Numbered from the stretch's first letter, positions 36,301 to 45,673 are shown. The stretch: 64,000 nucleotides of DNA from Vampirovibrio chlorellavorus (GCA_001858525.1 LAPX01000007.1:372001-436000); one strand, 5' to 3'. Made by a program: numbers and translations. The notes: generated by a model not told the origin, from the letters alone.

Positions 36301-37215
36301 ATGAGCTTTTTGAAACTGGGTATTATTGGCTATCCACTCACCCATAGCCTCTCTCCGCTGCTGCATGCCGAGCTTATGCGGCAATTGGGCGTGGATGGAG
36401 AATACCGCAAGTACGAAATCTCCCCGGAAGCCTTGCCAATCACCTTGCCCCAACTGGCCCAACAGGGCATTCGGGGAGTAAATGTGACCATTCCCCACAA
36501 AGTGGCCGTCATGCACGCCATGGATTGGCTCAGCCCCGAGGCGGAGCTGGCAGGAGCGGTGAACACCATTGTGTTTCAGCCCGATCCATCAGGTAACATC
36601 CTCCGGCAGGGGCATAACACCGATATCGCAGGCTTTATGCGAGGGCTGCCTTCCAGTGCCCGCAACCCATTGCAGCAGAGCCATGTGTTGGTACTGGGGG
36701 CGGGCGGCTCGGCGCGGGCGGTGATGACTGGACTAATTCAGGCCCAAACCCAAGCCATTACCTTTGCCGTGCGCAATCCGGCCAAAGCCCTGTCCATTAC
36801 CAGCGATGGCCAATTAATCAAAAAAACGCTGAACAGCCCCACCCAACTCAATCTGGTGGCTCTGGATAATTTATCCGACACCCCCGGCGGCAATTTATCC
36901 GGCTTTGCAGGCCTGATTAACACCACACCGGTGGGTATGTATCCCAACAACATACAAAGTCCGCTGAGCAGCCTGCAACTGCAAACGCTGCCTAGCCATG
37001 CCTGGGTCTATGACCTCATTTATCGACCGGTGGAAACCCAGCTATTGCAGCAAGCACAAGCCCTTGGGCTCACTGCGATTAATGGGCTGGATATGCTGAT
37101 TTATCAGGGCATTTGTGCCTTTGAACTGTGGAGTGGCCGCCAAGTGCCAGACACGCTGGTCAACGCCCTGCGTCACAGCTTGCAACAACAGTTAGAGAAA
37201 TCACCCAACCAATAG
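36301..37215 (+). CDS. aroE: Shikimate dehydrogenase
   Basis: 304 residues. It reduces 3-dehydroshikimate with NADPH. Shikimate-binding residues are in PLTHSLSP, the catalytic Lys in NVTIPHK and Asp in HNTDIAGF. The nucleotide-binding loop is GAGGSARAV, and the C-terminal GLDMLIYQG is conserved. The protein is about 25 residues longer than usual because of an insertion around residues 160-200. It probably shares the transcript of the preceding PLP enzyme. Confidence 0.95.
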   Translation: MSFLKLGIIGYPLTHSLSPLLHAELMRQLGVDGEYRKYEISPEALPITLPQLAQQGIRGVNVTIPHKVAVMHAMDWLSPEAELAGAVNTIVFQPDPSGNILRQGHNTDIAGFMRGLPSSARNPLQQSHVLVLGAGGSARAVMTGLIQAQTQAITFAVRNPAKALSITSDGQLIKKTLNSPTQLNLVALDNLSDTPGGNLSGFAGLINTTPVGMYPNNIQSPLSSLQLQTLPSHAWVYDLIYRPVETQLLQQAQALGLTAINGLDMLIYQGICAFELWSGRQVPDTLVNALRHSLQQQLEKSPNQ

Positions 37216-37357
37216 TTTGCCCAAAATCCACTGGGCCAAAGCCACTGTCATCCGGTACAATAGGGATACTTGCAGTGATTGGACACCACCATTTACGGTG
37301 TGTCGGTTCGCATTTGGCTTGGATTGAGCCTGTATTTAAGAGTTAGGAGAGTTGTTC

Positions 37358-39154
37358 ATGGGGTCAGCCAAAACCCGCTTCAGTTTTTCCAGCGAAAAAG
37401 CCACCAGCATCAAGGCCGATGGCCTGATTATTCCGGTATTTAAAAAGCCTGCCCCCAAAACGGACAGCAAGGCCAAAAGCCCCAAAGAGGCCGATCCCAG
37501 AACGTCCATTGTGTGGCCCATCACCCTGGATAAGGCCTTGAAAGACGAGATTGAGGCCATTGCCCTTGAAGAAAAATTTGACGGCAGCAAAGGCAAAACG
37601 CTGACCGTGCGGCAATCTTCCGCCAACAAACTGGGTGCGCGTCGCTTGGTGATTGTTGGCTTAGGGGAAGCGGATAAAGTACTGCCCCGTCACTGGGAAG
37701 CCAACGCCCACAAAGCCCTTGCCGGATTGTTGGGCTTGAAAGACTTTAAAGCGGCCGCCATTTTATTGCCGGAAGCCACTGAAAAACTCAGCGCGGAAGC
37801 GGCGGTTTCTCTGGCGGTGGATGCCGTTTTTCAGGCTACCTATAAATCCATGGAAGCCAAAGAGCCCGGCCCCAAGCTGGAAAGCGTGATTCTGCTGAGT
37901 GCTAAAAAACTGGAAAGCACCTTGCAGCAAGCCCAAGCGTTGGCAGAAGCTCGCAGCTTGGTGAAAGATTTGGTCAACCACCCCTCCAACCTGAAAACCA
38001 CCAACACCCTGGTGGAGCAGGCCAAAACCATTGGCAAAAACAGCGCGGTGAAGGTCAACGTGCAAAGCAGCAGCGCCTGGATTGAGAAAAACATGCCCTG
38101 CTTCTTCACCGTGGCCAAAGGCTCCCTGGCCAGCGATCCGCCCAAGTTTATTACCCTGCATTACGCCCCCAAATCGGGCAAGGCCAAAAAGAAAATCGCC
38201 ATTGTGGGCAAGAGTGTGATCTTCGATACCGGCGGCTATCAGGTCAAACCCGGTGATTACATGGTGACCATGAAGGGCGATATGACCGGTGGGGCGGTGG
38301 CACTGGCCACCATGCAAGCCATGGCCGCCTTGCAGCCGCAACACATTGAAGTGACCGCCTACCTGGCCGCCACCCCCAATAAAATCGACAGCGATGCCAT
38401 GATCCCCGATTCCATTGTGAACACCACCTGCGGCAAAAAAGTGGAAATTCGTCACACCGATGCCGAAGGCCGCTTGACCTTGATTGATGCGGTGACCAAA
38501 GCGGCTGAAAGCAAGCCGGAAGAGATCCTGACCATTGCCACCCTGACCGGGGCTGCCTCCGTGGCCGTGGGTTCCTACATTGCCCTGATGGGTAACAACG
38601 AGGCCCTGCGGGATCGCATCGCTGCTGCCGGGCGCTCTCAAGGAGAGCCGATTCAGACGCTGGATGTGACCGAAGATGACTTTGAGAACATCAAAAGCAA
38701 GCTGGATGGGGCTGATATCATCAACACTTCCCAGCGCAAGAACCGGGGCGCCCAAACCGCCGCCGCTTTTGTCATGAGCGGGGCCAGCGATGAAATGCCC
38801 ATGGCCCACATGGACATCGCCGGGGCCGACATGACCCCGGATGAGAAGGCCACCGGGGTTTCCGTGAAAACCATCATTCAATACCTGTTGAATGAAGACG
38901 CCAGCCTGAGCGGGGGAAAATCCAGCGCGCCCAAAGCCGGTGCATCTGCTAAAACCAGCCCCAAGCCAGCCGCCAAGCCCACCCCTAAAAAAGCGGCCCC
39001 CAAGGCCAAAGTAGTGGCCAAAGCGCCGGCCACTGCCCCCTTAAAAAGCCCGGCCAAAAAAGGCGCTCCCGGTACCACGAAGGGCACGCCCAAAAAGCCC
39101 AGCGATCGGCAGCCCCCCAAGGCCAAGCCCGCTACGCCCAAAAAGAAAAAATAA
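37358..39154 (+). CDS. Leucyl aminopeptidase (M17) with lysine-rich histone H1-like tail
   Basis: 598 residues from ATG 37358; AGGAGA seven bases upstream rules out the in-frame TTG 37352. The M17 catalytic domain (about residues 190-510) has the metal ligands in VGKSVIFDTGG, MKGDMTGG and HTDAEGR (usually NTDAEGR). The last 80 or so residues (about 519-598) are an unusual tail of Lys, Ala and Pro with about 22 lysines and repeated PKK/PAKK, as in histone H1 or Hc1-like DNA-binding tails. PepA of E. coli binds DNA, so nucleic-acid binding by the tail is plausible. A terminator follows. Confidence 0.92.
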   Translation: MGSAKTRFSFSSEKATSIKADGLIIPVFKKPAPKTDSKAKSPKEADPRTSIVWPITLDKALKDEIEAIALEEKFDGSKGKTLTVRQSSANKLGARRLVIVGLGEADKVLPRHWEANAHKALAGLLGLKDFKAAAILLPEATEKLSAEAAVSLAVDAVFQATYKSMEAKEPGPKLESVILLSAKKLESTLQQAQALAEARSLVKDLVNHPSNLKTTNTLVEQAKTIGKNSAVKVNVQSSSAWIEKNMPCFFTVAKGSLASDPPKFITLHYAPKSGKAKKKIAIVGKSVIFDTGGYQVKPGDYMVTMKGDMTGGAVALATMQAMAALQPQHIEVTAYLAATPNKIDSDAMIPDSIVNTTCGKKVEIRHTDAEGRLTLIDAVTKAAESKPEEILTIATLTGAASVAVGSYIALMGNNEALRDRIAAAGRSQGEPIQTLDVTEDDFENIKSKLDGADIINTSQRKNRGAQTAAAFVMSGASDEMPMAHMDIAGADMTPDEKATGVSVKTIIQYLLNEDASLSGGKSSAPKAGASAKTSPKPAAKPTPKKAAPKAKVVAKAPATAPLKSPAKKGAPGTTKGTPKKPSDRQPPKAKPATPKKKK

Positions 39155-39179
39155 ACCCACCACCGACCAAAGAACCACG

Positions 39180-39210
39180 ACGCCCCGCCCATTCATTGGT
39201 GGGGCGTTTT
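39180..39210 (+). terminator. Rho-independent terminator of the aminopeptidase gene
   Basis: ACGCCCC (39180-39186) pairs with GGGGCGT (39201-39207), with further GCC/GGT pairing inside and TTTT after it. Confidence 0.75.
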
Positions 39211-39389
39211 GGGTTGGGGCGTTTTGGCGTTTTCAGCCCAGTGGACGCCAGCCTTTCAACCCTGAGGAGAACCGGGCGTGAGGAAAACGAAGTCATATAG
39301 GCAACCGATGCTGAGCACCACCGAAATCCTTACACTAGAAGGCAAAGCCTTTGCACCCAACCCGCAGCAATCGACAGGAGCATTTGCCG

Positions 39390-39944
39390 ATGCCAAACTT
39401 CCCCAAGCACCCCCAAGCCCTTAGTCTGAAACTGGGATTGGCGCTGCTGCTGCTGACCTCGTGCATCCCCCAAAGCTGGGCGGACGTGATGCACTTTATG
39501 AACGGCAAGCTGGTGCAAGGCAAGCTGGATCGGGTCACTGGGGACATCATCGAATTTCGAGAAAAAAGCAACTTTGGCAGCAAAATGAACGTTCATCGCA
39601 TCCAGCTGACCAACCGGCACGATGTGGTAGAAACCAGTCGCAAAAAACGCTACTTTGGTGAAATTGTGTATCTGGATAAATTCAAACTGGACCTAAAAAC
39701 GTCCACGGGGCTGGTCAAACTCAACCGACTCCGCATTAAAAACGTGGTCATCGGCTCTCCTGGCGATCAGCCTGTGTCCAATCTGGATGTGATGCCATTG
39801 GCCCCGCAAAATACGGGCCGGGAGATGAGCAGCACCCCAGCCTTGCGCACTGCCCCCTTACCGGAGCAGAGCCGAAATACTGGCAGCTGGTCCAATGCCG
39901 AAGCATGGGAAGATCAGGACGCCATCCCGGCGGTCAATCACTAA
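39390..39944 (+). CDS. Hypothetical exported protein
   Basis: 184 residues from ATG 39390, nine bases after AGGAG. The signal peptide (hydrophobic core about residues 13-28, ending TSC-IPQSWAD) carries a Cys, so a lipoprotein is possible though the lipobox is poor. The mature part begins DVMHFMNGKLVQGKLDRVTGDIIEF, a beta-strand pattern reminiscent of small exported proteins that read 'NGxxxxGxxxxxxxxxI'. The end is Ser/Pro/Gly-rich and probably disordered. It is convergent with the SpoIID-type gene. Function unknown. Confidence 0.75.
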   Translation: MPNFPKHPQALSLKLGLALLLLTSCIPQSWADVMHFMNGKLVQGKLDRVTGDIIEFREKSNFGSKMNVHRIQLTNRHDVVETSRKKRYFGEIVYLDKFKLDLKTSTGLVKLNRLRIKNVVIGSPGDQPVSNLDVMPLAPQNTGREMSSTPALRTAPLPEQSRNTGSWSNAEAWEDQDAIPAVNH

Positions 39945-39971
39945 GAGACTGTCCGAAAAGCCTCTAACAAT

Positions 39972-41861
39972 TTATCGATTAGTCGCCACCGACTGGGCCG
40001 CCTGGGCTGGATATAGCTCAATCCAGGCCTTAATTTTGCGCTGCGGCTGAGTCCGATCCGGGTATAACAACAGGTTATTCAGCGTCCCCGCCTTCAGGTA
40101 GCCATCCACGGCGATGCCGGAACGGAACCCACTGGGCGAAAGCTTCAAATTCTTGCCGTTCAGCTCAATTTCAATGGTGCCCTGCCTGGTGGGCAAATTG
40201 GCCGCGGAATCCCCCTCCTGAATCCACAGGGTGCCCTTGGGCTGATGCACGTCAAATCGGGTCATCACCGGCTTGTTCAGTGGATTGGTACCCACCGAAA
40301 CGGGAATGGAACCCAGACTGACCCCTCGGTAATAGTGCTGCACGATTTGCGGGAAGCGGTAACCGTGCTTGTGCATCCAGCTGGCCCCCAACTGACTGAG
40401 GCCCACCCCGTGACCAAAGCCGCCCCCATTGGCAACCAGGCCCACCACGGAGCCCTTGGCGTCCTTCTGCGGGGTGAATACCACATTACCGCTGGGCAAC
40501 ATTTTGCCCCCGTTGCTAAAGACTTTGCGCAACAGAAACTCTTTTTTGACCGTCCAGGTACCTCGGCTGCCCTGAATGGCCACCACCATGGCTTTCCCCG
40601 AGAGGCCTCGCTCCAGCACTTGCACCCCTTTAAACACCCCAATGCTATCACCGGGCTTGAATAGCGGGCTGACAAAGGCCTTGGTGGAATTATCCTTGGA
40701 GACCGCCAGCAAGCCCTGATTGAGCGCCGCTTCCAGCTGCGGGCGGGTCCAGCGCTTCTCCCAACGGTAGTAAGGCGATTCCACATCGAAGCTGCGCATA
40801 CTGCTATCCGTCCAGAACTTACGCGCGCCCGCCTCCGTTCTTAAATCCAGACCTGGTGGCAGGGGCAAATCCGGTCCGCCTTGCAGGTAGGCGATGGGAG
40901 GGGCCGGATACTGCTTGGTGGTTGGATCGGAAAAGGCGAAAGAGTAGTTCTCAGCCACCCCACCGTGGGAAGAGCTGAACAAGGCCAAAATGGGATCGCC
41001 GTTGTACAGGCCCACCAGCCCTTCGGTATCGGCAATGGCCTGATTGCTACCGGGGGTTTCCGTTTGAGAGCCCAAGTACACCTGACACAACTGGGAATCG
41101 CAAATATCAAAGGTCTTCCAGGGCTTTTCCCGGGGGCGAATGGCATAATTCCGGGCAGCTACCGCTTGCGCTTTGACCGCTTCCAGCCCGTAGCGCATGG
41201 GTAATTCGTTGGGCACCACGGCCTTCAGGTAATCTTCCAGCGACACCACATCCACCACGGTCAGTTTACCGGGTGAGGAAGCGGCCCGCACAATCTCAAA
41301 AACGCCCCGGTACTCTGGGACTTCCTTGCGGCGGGTGATGTTGGTAATTTTCAGCCGATCCCGATCGTTCAGTGGGGCTACAACCAAGGGGCCCGGCACC
41401 GGCATCACCGCAGCCGGCGGCACAGTAGGCGGCACGGCCAGCAGATTGAGATTGGCCGCATCGCCCAATACCGGGGCAGACGTTCCCACGTTCAGGCCGC
41501 TACTTTTGAGATAAAAACCGCTCCCATCCACCGTAATGGTGACCACATCTCCCGGCTTCCCACTTAAAACGGGCAAGCCGGTGTTCTTATCCCGAATGAC
41601 AAACGAGCCGGTAGCGGAAATCTGGGTGCGGGGGTATTCCAGGGTGGTCATGTTGTCATCGCTAATGCCCACCCGAATGAGATCGGCGTCGATATAATTG
41701 GTTTGGGGCGTCCAGTCCGCTTGAGAGCGGGTCAACAGAAACACGCTGGCCGCTAGAGTCAGCCAGCCTAAGGCCAGACCGGCCTTGATGGCCATTGGTT
41801 TTGAAGCTTGACCGTGCTGTTTTTTCCACATTTCCGCGCCCGTCCTGTTCACTCTCAACAT
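39972..41861 (-). CDS. SpoIID/LytB domain protein (putative lytic transglycosylase)
   Basis: 629 residues with an N-terminal signal anchor (about residues 25-45). The SpoIID domain (about 200-520) has VSLEDYLKAVVPNELP, where SpoIID has its catalytic Glu, then AQAVAARNYA, SSSHGGV and the C-terminal GHGVGLSQLGA. SpoIID degrades denuded glycan strands during sporulation; relatives in cyanobacteria and other non-sporeformers act in cell-wall remodelling. The N-terminal region (about 60-190) and the C-terminal approximately 100 residues are extra. A TATAAT lies 13 bases before the ATG, giving a very short leader. Confidence 0.9.
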   Translation of the reverse strand: MLRVNRTGAEMWKKQHGQASKPMAIKAGLALGWLTLAASVFLLTRSQADWTPQTNYIDADLIRVGISDDNMTTLEYPRTQISATGSFVIRDKNTGLPVLSGKPGDVVTITVDGSGFYLKSSGLNVGTSAPVLGDAANLNLLAVPPTVPPAAVMPVPGPLVVAPLNDRDRLKITNITRRKEVPEYRGVFEIVRAASSPGKLTVVDVVSLEDYLKAVVPNELPMRYGLEAVKAQAVAARNYAIRPREKPWKTFDICDSQLCQVYLGSQTETPGSNQAIADTEGLVGLYNGDPILALFSSSHGGVAENYSFAFSDPTTKQYPAPPIAYLQGGPDLPLPPGLDLRTEAGARKFWTDSSMRSFDVESPYYRWEKRWTRPQLEAALNQGLLAVSKDNSTKAFVSPLFKPGDSIGVFKGVQVLERGLSGKAMVVAIQGSRGTWTVKKEFLLRKVFSNGGKMLPSGNVVFTPQKDAKGSVVGLVANGGGFGHGVGLSQLGASWMHKHGYRFPQIVQHYYRGVSLGSIPVSVGTNPLNKPVMTRFDVHQPKGTLWIQEGDSAANLPTRQGTIEIELNGKNLKLSPSGFRSGIAVDGYLKAGTLNNLLLYPDRTQPQRKIKAWIELYPAQAAQSVATNR

Positions 41862-41977
41862 ACTGATCTCCCCTATTATAGCCTTGGCCAGCCCCTTGCA
41901 CCAAAAATCAGCTGAATTACTGGCAGAAAGGCCCTAACCACCGTAGCCCTGATTCACCCGGCAGACTTCCGGAAACT

Positions 41978-41983
41978 TATGGT
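41978..41983 (+). promoter_or_regulatory. -10 box placed for a leaderless mRNA (nnrDE gene)
   Basis: TATGGT, then six bases (AGCGTT), then ATG 41990. No ribosome binding site. The match to TATAAT is 4 of 6, so this is weaker than the other three cases. Confidence 0.4.
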
Positions 41984-41989
41984 AGCGTT

Positions 41990-43645
41990 ATGGCAATGAC
42001 GTCTCAGCAACCAGGCAGGTTCCAAAACCCGATGAAACTCATTGCCAACCTCAGCAACGTAGATAGCCAAACCACTCTGCAAGCGGGGATTTCTCCCCAA
42101 CAGCTTATGGAAGCTGCCGGTCAACAGGTGGCAAAAGCTGTTAAAACTCATACCCAAGCCACCCAGCGGGGGATTATTGTCTGTGGGCCCGGTAACAACG
42201 GTGGGGATGGCTTTGTATGCGCCCGCAAATTGTATGAGGCCGGTTACACCAAGCTGACCGTCATTTACACCGGCACGAATTACCGGAACGAGGCTTTGGA
42301 GAATCTGGAAAAGCTGTTAATGGGCCTGCCCATCGAGATCCTTCCAGCGGCTCAAAAACCCCAGCAGGCCATCAACCGGATTGGGGAAGCGGAATTTATC
42401 GTCGATGCCCTGTTTGGCAGCGGCCTCAGTCGTAATATTGAAGGTACGGAAGCCCAACTGATTGAGGCCATCAACGCCCGACAGGCTCAAGCACACTGCT
42501 GGGTGCTGGCCGTGGATATCCCCTCAGGCGTTCACAGTGAAAGCGGGGCCATACTGGGGGTGGCCGTACAAGCCGCTCAAACCGTCACATTCGCCGTGGG
42601 CAAGCCGGGCTTGTATCTGTATCCAGGTAAAGGGTACGCCGGTGTCATCACCGTAGCCGATATTGGCATTCCACCCCGATTCATTGAGGAAGAACCCAGC
42701 CCTTATCAACTAATTGAAACCGCCGACGCACGGCAGTGGCTTCCGTACAGGCATCACGATAGTCACAAGTACCATTACGGCCACGTGTTAGTGATTGCCG
42801 GAAGCCAGGCCATGCCCGGCGCGGCCATTTTATGCGCAGAAGCGGCGGCCAGTGGCGGTGCTGGACTGGTGACTTTGGCCAGCATGCCCGGTGTCTTCAG
42901 CCAAGTCCCTTGCCGGGCGGAGATTATGCGCCTGCATTTACCGGATGCACATGAACTGGGAGCCGACTCGATTGCCCCCATTCAGGCGGCCTTGGCCAAT
43001 GGACGCTACAACGCCATTCTTATTGGCCCCGGACTGGGGCGGGCACCGGAAACCATAGCCACCGTGCAAGCCCTGCTTTCCCACTTCAAGACCCTGCATC
43101 TCCCGGTCATCGTGGATGCGGACGCCCTATCCGCCTTGGCCGATCAGCCGATCGCTTTATCGGAGCAATTTATTTTAACCCCGCATGTGGGGGAATGCGC
43201 CCGCTTGCTGCACTGGGAGAATGCCACCGTTTCGGCCAACCTGCCGCAAGCCGCCCAAGAGGCCCGAGAGCGCTACAAGGCCACCGTGGTGTTGAAATCA
43301 GCGGCCACCCTTGTGGCGACACACACTCAAGCATCCAGCGAACCCTCAGGCGCAGCCTCGGAAAGCCAGCCCCTCCAGTCCATATGGATTTCCCCCACTG
43401 GCAATGCGGGCATGGCCACCGCCGGTAGTGGCGATGTACTCAGCGGCATCATTGGAGCGCTGGCCGCTCAAAAGCAGGCCCAGCAGCAGCCCATTTGGCA
43501 AGCGGCCCCATTGGGCGTTTATGTGCATGGGTGTGCCGGGGATAGCGCTGCCCAGCATCGCACGGTTTACGCCATGCGCGCTTCCGACATCACCCAACAC
43601 ATTCCAGACGCCTTTCAGACCATCTTGCAACAGCCAAAGCAATAA
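41990..43645 (+). CDS. Bifunctional NAD(P)H-hydrate epimerase/dehydratase
   Basis: 551 residues. It repairs damaged NAD(P)H. The N-terminal YjeF epimerase domain (about 1-225) has GPGNNGGDGFV and AVDIPSGV. The C-terminal ribokinase-like, ADP/ATP-dependent dehydratase domain (about 235-545) has GPGLGR, an LTPHVGE strand and GNAGMATAGSGDVLSG. The fusion is as in E. coli YjeF. The HEAT-repeat gene follows after 34 bases. Confidence 0.95.
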   Translation: MAMTSQQPGRFQNPMKLIANLSNVDSQTTLQAGISPQQLMEAAGQQVAKAVKTHTQATQRGIIVCGPGNNGGDGFVCARKLYEAGYTKLTVIYTGTNYRNEALENLEKLLMGLPIEILPAAQKPQQAINRIGEAEFIVDALFGSGLSRNIEGTEAQLIEAINARQAQAHCWVLAVDIPSGVHSESGAILGVAVQAAQTVTFAVGKPGLYLYPGKGYAGVITVADIGIPPRFIEEEPSPYQLIETADARQWLPYRHHDSHKYHYGHVLVIAGSQAMPGAAILCAEAAASGGAGLVTLASMPGVFSQVPCRAEIMRLHLPDAHELGADSIAPIQAALANGRYNAILIGPGLGRAPETIATVQALLSHFKTLHLPVIVDADALSALADQPIALSEQFILTPHVGECARLLHWENATVSANLPQAAQEARERYKATVVLKSAATLVATHTQASSEPSGAASESQPLQSIWISPTGNAGMATAGSGDVLSGIIGALAAQKQAQQQPIWQAAPLGVYVHGCAGDSAAQHRTVYAMRASDITQHIPDAFQTILQQPKQ

Positions 43646-43666
43646 CCCCAAAGCACCGAACTGGCA

Positions 43667-43672
43667 TACAAT
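43667..43672 (+). promoter_or_regulatory. -10 box placed for a leaderless mRNA (HEAT-repeat gene)
   Basis: TACAAT, then seven bases (AAAGCCT), then ATG 43680; no ribosome binding site. Confidence 0.5.
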
Positions 43673-43679
43673 AAAGCCT

Positions 43680-44432
43680 ATGAGCACTTTTATTCCCATT
43701 AAAAAAATCCAGAAACGCTCAGCCAGTGGGCAGGCGGAAACCTGGTTCGCCGTTCCTGCCATGGCCATTAGCAGCCCCCAGGGCCGTCTGCTCATCCCCA
43801 ACCCGGCCGGGGCGGAGGCCCAGTTGTTTGCCACGCTGGAAGAGGCCGAAGAGGCCGTTCGGCGGGCCGGATTTGACTATGAGTTTGAAGGAAAGCAAGT
43901 TTACGCCTTTCAGTCGACTGTGTCAGCCAAAAGCGCGGCCATAACCAGACCGGGGGCCAATCCATTGGAACAGGCCGTACCGTTGTTGATTGAACATTTA
44001 AGGGATCGCGAAAGCAGCGTGGTGGCCAATGCCGCCTATGCACTGGGCACCATGAGGGCCGGCGCCGCTTTAGAGCCTCTCAGCCAGATTTTAGGCCACG
44101 ATGACCCCACCGTTCGCAAAAACGTGGCCGAAGCCATGGGCCGTTTAGGACCTGCCGCCTTGACCCATCTGAGTATGGCCTTTGAGAAGGCCCGCACCAA
44201 TACGGGCAAACAGGCCCCCTATATTCGCCTGACCGCTTTAAGCGCTTTTCTGGAAATGGTGGAACAGGGGCAAGTCAGCAGTTGCAGCGGGCATTATTTG
44301 CCCTTGGCCATAACGGCATTGCAGGATGACAGCTGGCTGGTGCGTTCTCAGGCAGCGTTACTGGTGGGCAGAACCGCCCAGGCACTGGATGAAGAACGCC
44401 GACGACTGGAGCAACCGCGTCCCGGACGTTGA
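43680..44432 (+). CDS. HEAT-repeat protein
   Basis: 250 residues from ATG 43680. Residues 1-85 form an unassigned N-terminal domain. About residues 95-240 consist of three or more HEAT repeats (ALGTMRAGAALEPLSQIL, VRKNVAEAMGRLGPAAL, and WLVRSQAALLVGRTAQAL). In cyanobacteria related HEAT proteins include phycobilin lyases, but nothing here indicates bilin chemistry; protein-protein scaffolding is the safe reading. The longer in-frame ORF starting at 43311 lies inside nnrDE and is rejected. Confidence 0.82.
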   Translation: MSTFIPIKKIQKRSASGQAETWFAVPAMAISSPQGRLLIPNPAGAEAQLFATLEEAEEAVRRAGFDYEFEGKQVYAFQSTVSAKSAAITRPGANPLEQAVPLLIEHLRDRESSVVANAAYALGTMRAGAALEPLSQILGHDDPTVRKNVAEAMGRLGPAALTHLSMAFEKARTNTGKQAPYIRLTALSAFLEMVEQGQVSSCSGHYLPLAITALQDDSWLVRSQAALLVGRTAQALDEERRRLEQPRPGR

Positions 44433-44454
44433 AATTTTAGTGGGCTGAGAAATA

Positions 44455-45417
44455 TTAGTGGGGCTGACGCAAGGCCTCTTCAAAGGCGGCCTGATCCTCA
44501 GTCTCTTCAGCGGCCGGTTGATTCAGCAGGCCCATGCGCTGCTTCATATTCTGCACTTTCAAAAAAGCCACCAGAGAATCAATCTCATCATCGCTCAGCG
44601 GGCCGCCATGCTGCCTGGAAAACGGTGGCATTTGGGGCGACTTGGCAGATCCTTCGGCGATGATTTTGCGCATTTGGGCCTGATAGGCTGCATCCTCGTA
44701 GTTGCCCTTCAACAGGCTTGGCCCGGCACTGAGATGCCCTTGCCCGTTGATTCCGTGGCACATGGCGCAATCGGCCACAAACAAAGCCTTTCCGGTTTTG
44801 CCTTTACCGGCCTGTACATGGCAAGTGGCGCACTGGCCCTTAAACAGCACCAGACGATCAGTAGCCTGAACCGTGACCGGGGCATGACTGGCCATTTTCT
44901 TGGGCAACACTTCGCCCACCAAAAACAAAGCCAGCTCCTGACGCTTGGGATCGTTACTTTTCACCGTGATTTGCTTGCGCACTTTCCCCAACTTGATGCT
45001 GGTATCCAGTGACACATCAATGCGGGTGAAATCACCTGGGGGGACAAGCGTTTTAGAGAGCTTGGCCACCGTGCAACCGCAAGAGGTCTGCACATCAGCG
45101 ATTTTGAGCGGCTTGCCGCCCACGTTGTACAGTAAAAAATGCGCGGGCACTTTGCTGTCGGTTTCCACCTGTCCCACATCCTCAATGCGCTGTTCCGCCT
45201 TGATAATGGGCGGCTCATAAACGGAAATAACCACCGGTTTACGGCCCGGCGTGGTAAATATCAACCACATGGACAGGCAGGCAAAGCCCAGCATGATTAG
45301 GAAAATCAGTTTGCGGAGGGGAAAACGCATAAAGGCGGTCAGTCCTTGCTTAAATGTGGAAAATATCCGCTTGAGCCAAAGATTGAGCGGCTTTATGCGC
45401 TCAGCGTTCCGGCTCAA
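44455..45417 (-). CDS. DUF1573-cytochrome c fusion, membrane anchored
   Basis: 320 residues. A transmembrane anchor (about 36-55) is followed by a DUF1573-type beta-sandwich with the signature TSCGC (111-115), then a cytochrome c part with two haem-binding motifs, CATCH (196-200) and CAMCH (217-221), only 20 residues apart; Met263 in MPPFS is a likely axial ligand. It is therefore periplasmic-facing and would need the CcsA/Ccs1 system found at 60.6-63.2 kb. The start is uncertain: TTG 45417 or ATG 45330, both before the anchor. It may be an electron carrier; the partner oxidase is not in the window. Confidence 0.87.
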   Translation of the reverse strand: MSRNAERIKPLNLWLKRIFSTFKQGLTAFMRFPLRKLIFLIMLGFACLSMWLIFTTPGRKPVVISVYEPPIIKAEQRIEDVGQVETDSKVPAHFLLYNVGGKPLKIADVQTSCGCTVAKLSKTLVPPGDFTRIDVSLDTSIKLGKVRKQITVKSNDPKRQELALFLVGEVLPKKMASHAPVTVQATDRLVLFKGQCATCHVQAGKGKTGKALFVADCAMCHGINGQGHLSAGPSLLKGNYEDAAYQAQMRKIIAEGSAKSPQMPPFSRQHGGPLSDDEIDSLVAFLKVQNMKQRMGLLNQPAAEETEDQAAFEEALRQPH

Positions 45418-45673
45418 AACAGACCGCAGCCAAGCCGTTCAATTGGCACTATTGTAATGCAAATGGACGCTGAAAAGTCGAGGGGGCTGCCAAAAGAAGC
45501 AGATTCACCAGTAACAGAGGCCACCCCGGCCATTGCCAAGCCGCCCAACCGTTTCAAGCAGACCAATGCATGAAGCCCGCTTTTACGGTAAAATCATCCC
45601 CAGTTTGATTCACGTTTATCCCTTACCTTCTCTTCCGTATTAGCCCGCCCGTCCAAGCAAAGAGAGCAGCGCC

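Noticed and set aside
37763-38881. 372-residue minus-strand ORF inside the aminopeptidase gene
   Set aside because: It mirrors the codon periodicity of the M17 gene; His/Gly-rich translation is typical of antisense frames in GC-rich DNA.
45346-45573. 75-residue plus-strand ORF upstream of the ROK kinase
   Set aside because: Most of it overlaps the cytochrome c gene start on the other strand and its tail is low-complexity with no ribosome binding site.
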